From Speluncibacter jeojiensis (GTDB taxonomy: Bacteria; Actinomycetota; Actinomycetes; Mycobacteriales; Mycobacteriaceae), in the NCBI RefSeq assembly GCF_029589495.1, contig NZ_JAAIVF010000008.1, positions 1-64,000 on the forward strand: a stretch of 64,000 nt of DNA. The letters are read 5' to 3'. A model generated the notes under the pieces. It made no database searches. It was not told the DNA's origin and saw only the letters and a list, made by a program, of their open reading frames with translations. A program made the translations under genes and the position numbers. Positions 61,716 through 64,000 of this stretch are shown here, one piece after another. The number at the start of each line of letters is the position of its first letter. Position 1 is the first letter of the stretch.

Positions 61716-62218
61716 TGCGGCCGAGGACGAAATGGGTGACGTCGGCGGGCCGGCCCGGCCGCGATCCGGCGACCGACGCCCACGATCCGGACGCGAACGG
61801 GTTCGAGGACATCCTTTTCGGGGAGGGCGTCGTCGAGGACGACGCCTGTGACGGCCGCGTTCCCGAGGGTCGCGCGCTCGGGGAGGAGGGCCTCCGGGAG
61901 GGACGGTCCGGCGTCGGGATCGACGACGGTCCGGGCGGGGCGAACGTGGTGGTCCGCGGATTGCGGGCGTGCAGCGGCGCGGTCGCGGTCGGCGTCGTTG
62001 TGCTGGCACTGGTCGTGGTGGTCACCGCGGTGCTCGGCGCGCGCCGGCATTTCCCGGGCCCCGGCGCGGAGTCGCTGACGGTTCACGTCCTCGCGGCGGT
62101 CGCGGTGCTGGTCGCCCAGCACTACGCGGATCGGCGGCGCGGCCTCCTCGCCGTGGCGGCCGCGCTGGTGGTGCCGGTCATCGCGGGCGCGGTGCTGTGG
62201 ACGCAGTGGTGGACGTGA
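61715..62218 (+). CDS. Hypothetical membrane protein, 167 aa
   Basis: ATG at 61715 overlaps the PHP gene stop. The first ~75 residues are acidic and disordered; then membrane helices (AVAVGVVVLALVVVVTAVLG, VHVLAAVAVLVAQHY, AALVVPVIAGAVLW). Family not recognised. Confidence 0.7.
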   Translation: MRPRTKWVTSAGRPGRDPATDAHDPDANGFEDILFGEGVVEDDACDGRVPEGRALGEEGLREGRSGVGIDDGPGGANVVVRGLRACSGAVAVGVVVLALVVVVTAVLGARRHFPGPGAESLTVHVLAAVAVLVAQHYADRRRGLLAVAAALVVPVIAGAVLWTQWWT

Positions 62219-62493
62219 CGACCTGCGGGTTTGAGCGGAGTCGGGTCGATCTGCGATACTGACGGTCACGTACATCGGGCCGACCGCACCGATGCGCGCC
62301 GATCACAACAGCACGATCTTGCATACCGGGGCGGACCGCCAGGTATTTCATCGCGCCGGGACCGTGAACCCGACCTTGGTGAGTAACCCACGTCACCGTC
62401 CCGGTAGTCTGCTTTAACTATCTTGTCGGGATGCCGGAGCTCGGCGCCCGAAGCCCAGACCCGCGCTGGGCCCAGAGCATGCAGGAGTGACAC
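62219..62493. other. Non-coding region upstream of malic enzyme (275 bp)
   Basis: Locally lower GC. It holds a possible -10 TATCTT (62419-62424) and a 19-codon ORF from ATG 62431 to TGA 62490, four bases before the malic enzyme GTG. No other gene is supported. Confidence 0.45.
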
Positions 62494-63696
62494 GTGTCTA
62501 CTGTTTCGGAAGCCGGTCGGTCGCAGCAGGGTGCCCTGTCCGAGATCACCACCGAGGAGATCTTCGCCGGACATCTCGGCGGCAAGCTCTCGGTCGAACT
62601 CACCGCTCCGCTCGAGACCCAGCGTGACCTGTCGATCGCGTACACCCCGGGAGTCGCGCAGGTCAGCCGCGCGATCGCCGCCGACGAGACGCTGGCCAAG
62701 CGTTACACCTGGACGGACCGGCTGGTCGTCGTCGTCTCCGACGGATCCGCCGTGCTCGGTCTCGGCGACATCGGCGCCCGCGCCTCGCTGCCCGTGATGG
62801 AGGGCAAGTCCGCGCTGTTCAAGAAGTTCGCCGACCTGAACTCGATCCCGCTGGTGATCGACACCAAGGACCCCGACGCGATCGTCGAGACCCTGATCCG
62901 GCTGCGCCCGAGCTTCGGCGCCGTCAACCTCGAGGACATCTCGGCCCCGCGCTGCTTCGAGATCGAGCGCCGCGTCATCGAGGCGCTGGACTGCCCGGTC
63001 ATGCACGACGACCAGCACGGCACGGCGATCGTGGTGCTCGCCGCGCTCAACGGTGCGGTCAAGGTGCAGGGGCGCGACGTCAAGGACCTGAAGGTCGTCA
63101 TCTCCGGCGCCGGCGCCGCCGGTGTCGCCTGCGCGAACATCCTGCTGGCCGCGGGCGTCGACGACGTCGTCGTGCTCGACTCGAAGGGCATCGTCTCGCG
63201 TGGTCGTGACGGGCTCAACGAGTTCAAGGCGGATCTCGCCGAGCGGACCAACCCGCGCCAGGTGACCGGTGGTGCCGCCGAGGCCCTCGCCGGTGCGGAC
63301 GTCTTCCTGGGCGTGTCGGCGGGCACGATCGGCGAGGAGCTGATCGCGAGCATGGCCGAGGGGGCGATCGTGTTCGCGCTGTCGAACCCGGACCCGGAGA
63401 TCCACCCCGAGGTCGCCCGCAGGCACGCGGCCATCGTGGCCACCGGGCGCAGCGACTTCCCGAACCAGATCAACAACGTGCTCGCGTTTCCCGGCGTGTT
63501 CAAGGGCGCGCTGGACGCGGGCGCCCGCCGGATCACCGAGGGCATGAAGATCGCTGCGGCCGAGGCGATCCTGTCGGTGGTCGGTGACGAGCTGTCGGCC
63601 GACAAGATCGTGCCGTCGCCGCTGGACCCGCGGGTCGCGCCGGCGGTCGCCGCGGCGGTGGCCGCCGCCGCGCACGCCGAGGGCGTGACCGGCTAG
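62494..63696 (+). CDS. NAD(P)-dependent malic enzyme, 400 aa
   Basis: LSIAYTPGVAQVSRAI, PVMEGKSALFKKFADLNSIP, HDDQHGTAIVVLAALNGAVK, VVISGAGAAGVACANILL and RSDFPNQINNVLAFPGVFKG define the short bacterial malic enzyme. It converts malate to pyruvate and CO2. Stop at 63694-63696. Confidence 0.93.
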   Translation: MSTVSEAGRSQQGALSEITTEEIFAGHLGGKLSVELTAPLETQRDLSIAYTPGVAQVSRAIAADETLAKRYTWTDRLVVVVSDGSAVLGLGDIGARASLPVMEGKSALFKKFADLNSIPLVIDTKDPDAIVETLIRLRPSFGAVNLEDISAPRCFEIERRVIEALDCPVMHDDQHGTAIVVLAALNGAVKVQGRDVKDLKVVISGAGAAGVACANILLAAGVDDVVVLDSKGIVSRGRDGLNEFKADLAERTNPRQVTGGAAEALAGADVFLGVSAGTIGEELIASMAEGAIVFALSNPDPEIHPEVARRHAAIVATGRSDFPNQINNVLAFPGVFKGALDAGARRITEGMKIAAAEAILSVVGDELSADKIVPSPLDPRVAPAVAAAVAAAAHAEGVTG

Positions 63697-63719
63697 ACCG
63701 CGCGCAGAATTTTCGGGGA

Positions 63720-63748
63720 GGGTCCGTTCCGGGTTGCCGGGCGGGCCC
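63720..63748 (+). terminator. Hairpin after malic enzyme
   Basis: GGGTCCG pairs with CGGGCCC (one G-T pair) with an inner CCGG/CCGG stem, 23 bp after the stop codon. Confidence 0.55.
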
Positions 63749-63845
63749 TTTCCCGTCTGTGTGATCTGCTGTCTGGGTGAGCTTCTGGAGGCCGGTCCGG
63801 GGACGACCGGATCGAGTGCAGGACGTGCGGAGGAGGAACGGGTCG

Positions 63846-64000
63846 ATGAGTGGTGGCGTCGGGCGCGCACGCGGTTGGCTGCGGGCGGTGTCGGCGATCG
63901 GGGTGGTCGCGGCGGTGCTGGCGTTGTCGGCGTGCGGGAGCAACGAGACCTCGTTGACCGGGCGTAGCGGGTCCGGCGAGGTCGTCGTCGGATCGGGGAG
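63846..64000 (+). CDS. Lipoprotein, N-terminus (continues outside window)
   Basis: ATG 63846. A basic N-terminus and hydrophobic stretch (AVSAIGVVAAVLALSACGSN) end in a lipobox LSAC, then GSGEVVVGSG. The GxVVVGS start is seen in OpuAC-type ABC substrate-binding proteins, but the domain is cut off. Confidence 0.65.
   Translation, partial: MSGGVGRARGWLRAVSAIGVVAAVLALSACGSNETSLTGRSGSGEVVVGSG

Overview
The window is high-GC actinobacterial DNA. Frequent GTG starts, 4-bp ATGA/GTGA gene overlaps and the gene order dapD-dapE-LOG-folP2-gpgS-tag-DUF3117-glgA/glgC-O-methyltransferase-sigE-rseA-htrA-tatB-mrp point to the order Mycobacteriales. That order follows the Rv1201c-Rv1232c stretch of Mycobacterium tuberculosis. 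The genus cannot be fixed from the sequence alone; Gordonia or a relative is a reasonable guess.

Positions 1 to about 38160 are most of a temperate long-tailed phage integrated as a prophage. Its left end lies outside the window. It sits inside an amino-acid permease gene: the permease N-terminus (38157-38501, minus strand) stops at the junction beside a large serine integrase (36764-38119). Almost every phage gene is on the minus strand, so the phage reads right to left. The order is: integrase; a compact divergent switch with two HTH regulators and three operator-like repeats (35865-36454); about 30 small, translationally coupled early genes (25090-35868), including a WhiB-like regulator, a two-domain DnaN-like clamp, a DnaQ-like exonuclease and an HNH protein; an HNH nuclease and both terminase subunits (22285-25067); portal, a MuF protein with a C-terminal EndoU-type toxin domain, a candidate immunity gene, scaffold, decoration and capsid (16939-22260); head-tail connectors, major tail protein, frameshifted tail chaperones and a 1545-residue tape measure (8951-16936); baseplate and minor tail genes; a lysis cassette (3769-5707) that also holds an Acb2-like anti-CBASS candidate; and tail-fibre genes running off the left edge.

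From 38157 rightward is host chromosome. It carries lysine/diaminopimelate synthesis (dapD, dapE, divergent), LOG-family proteins, folP2, gpgS, a DivIVA-domain protein, tag, a DUF3117 gene and an RlmA-like methyltransferase. Glycogen/maltose-1-phosphate genes (glgA, glgC) follow. Next is an envelope-stress module: sigE with an ECF-type promoter, anti-sigma rseA, htrA and tatB. The right end holds a lipase-like hydrolase, mrp, DUF1003 and MgtE-domain proteins, a CitE-like lyase, a stress-protein-like gene, an M20 peptidase, SUFU- and PHP-domain proteins, malic enzyme and the start of a lipoprotein.

The most notable items are the MuF-EndoU toxin with an overlapping acidic gene and a T-tract terminator, the Acb2-like protein inside the lysis genes, and the symmetric, apparently leaderless lysis/lysogeny switch with operators placed in the promoter spacers.
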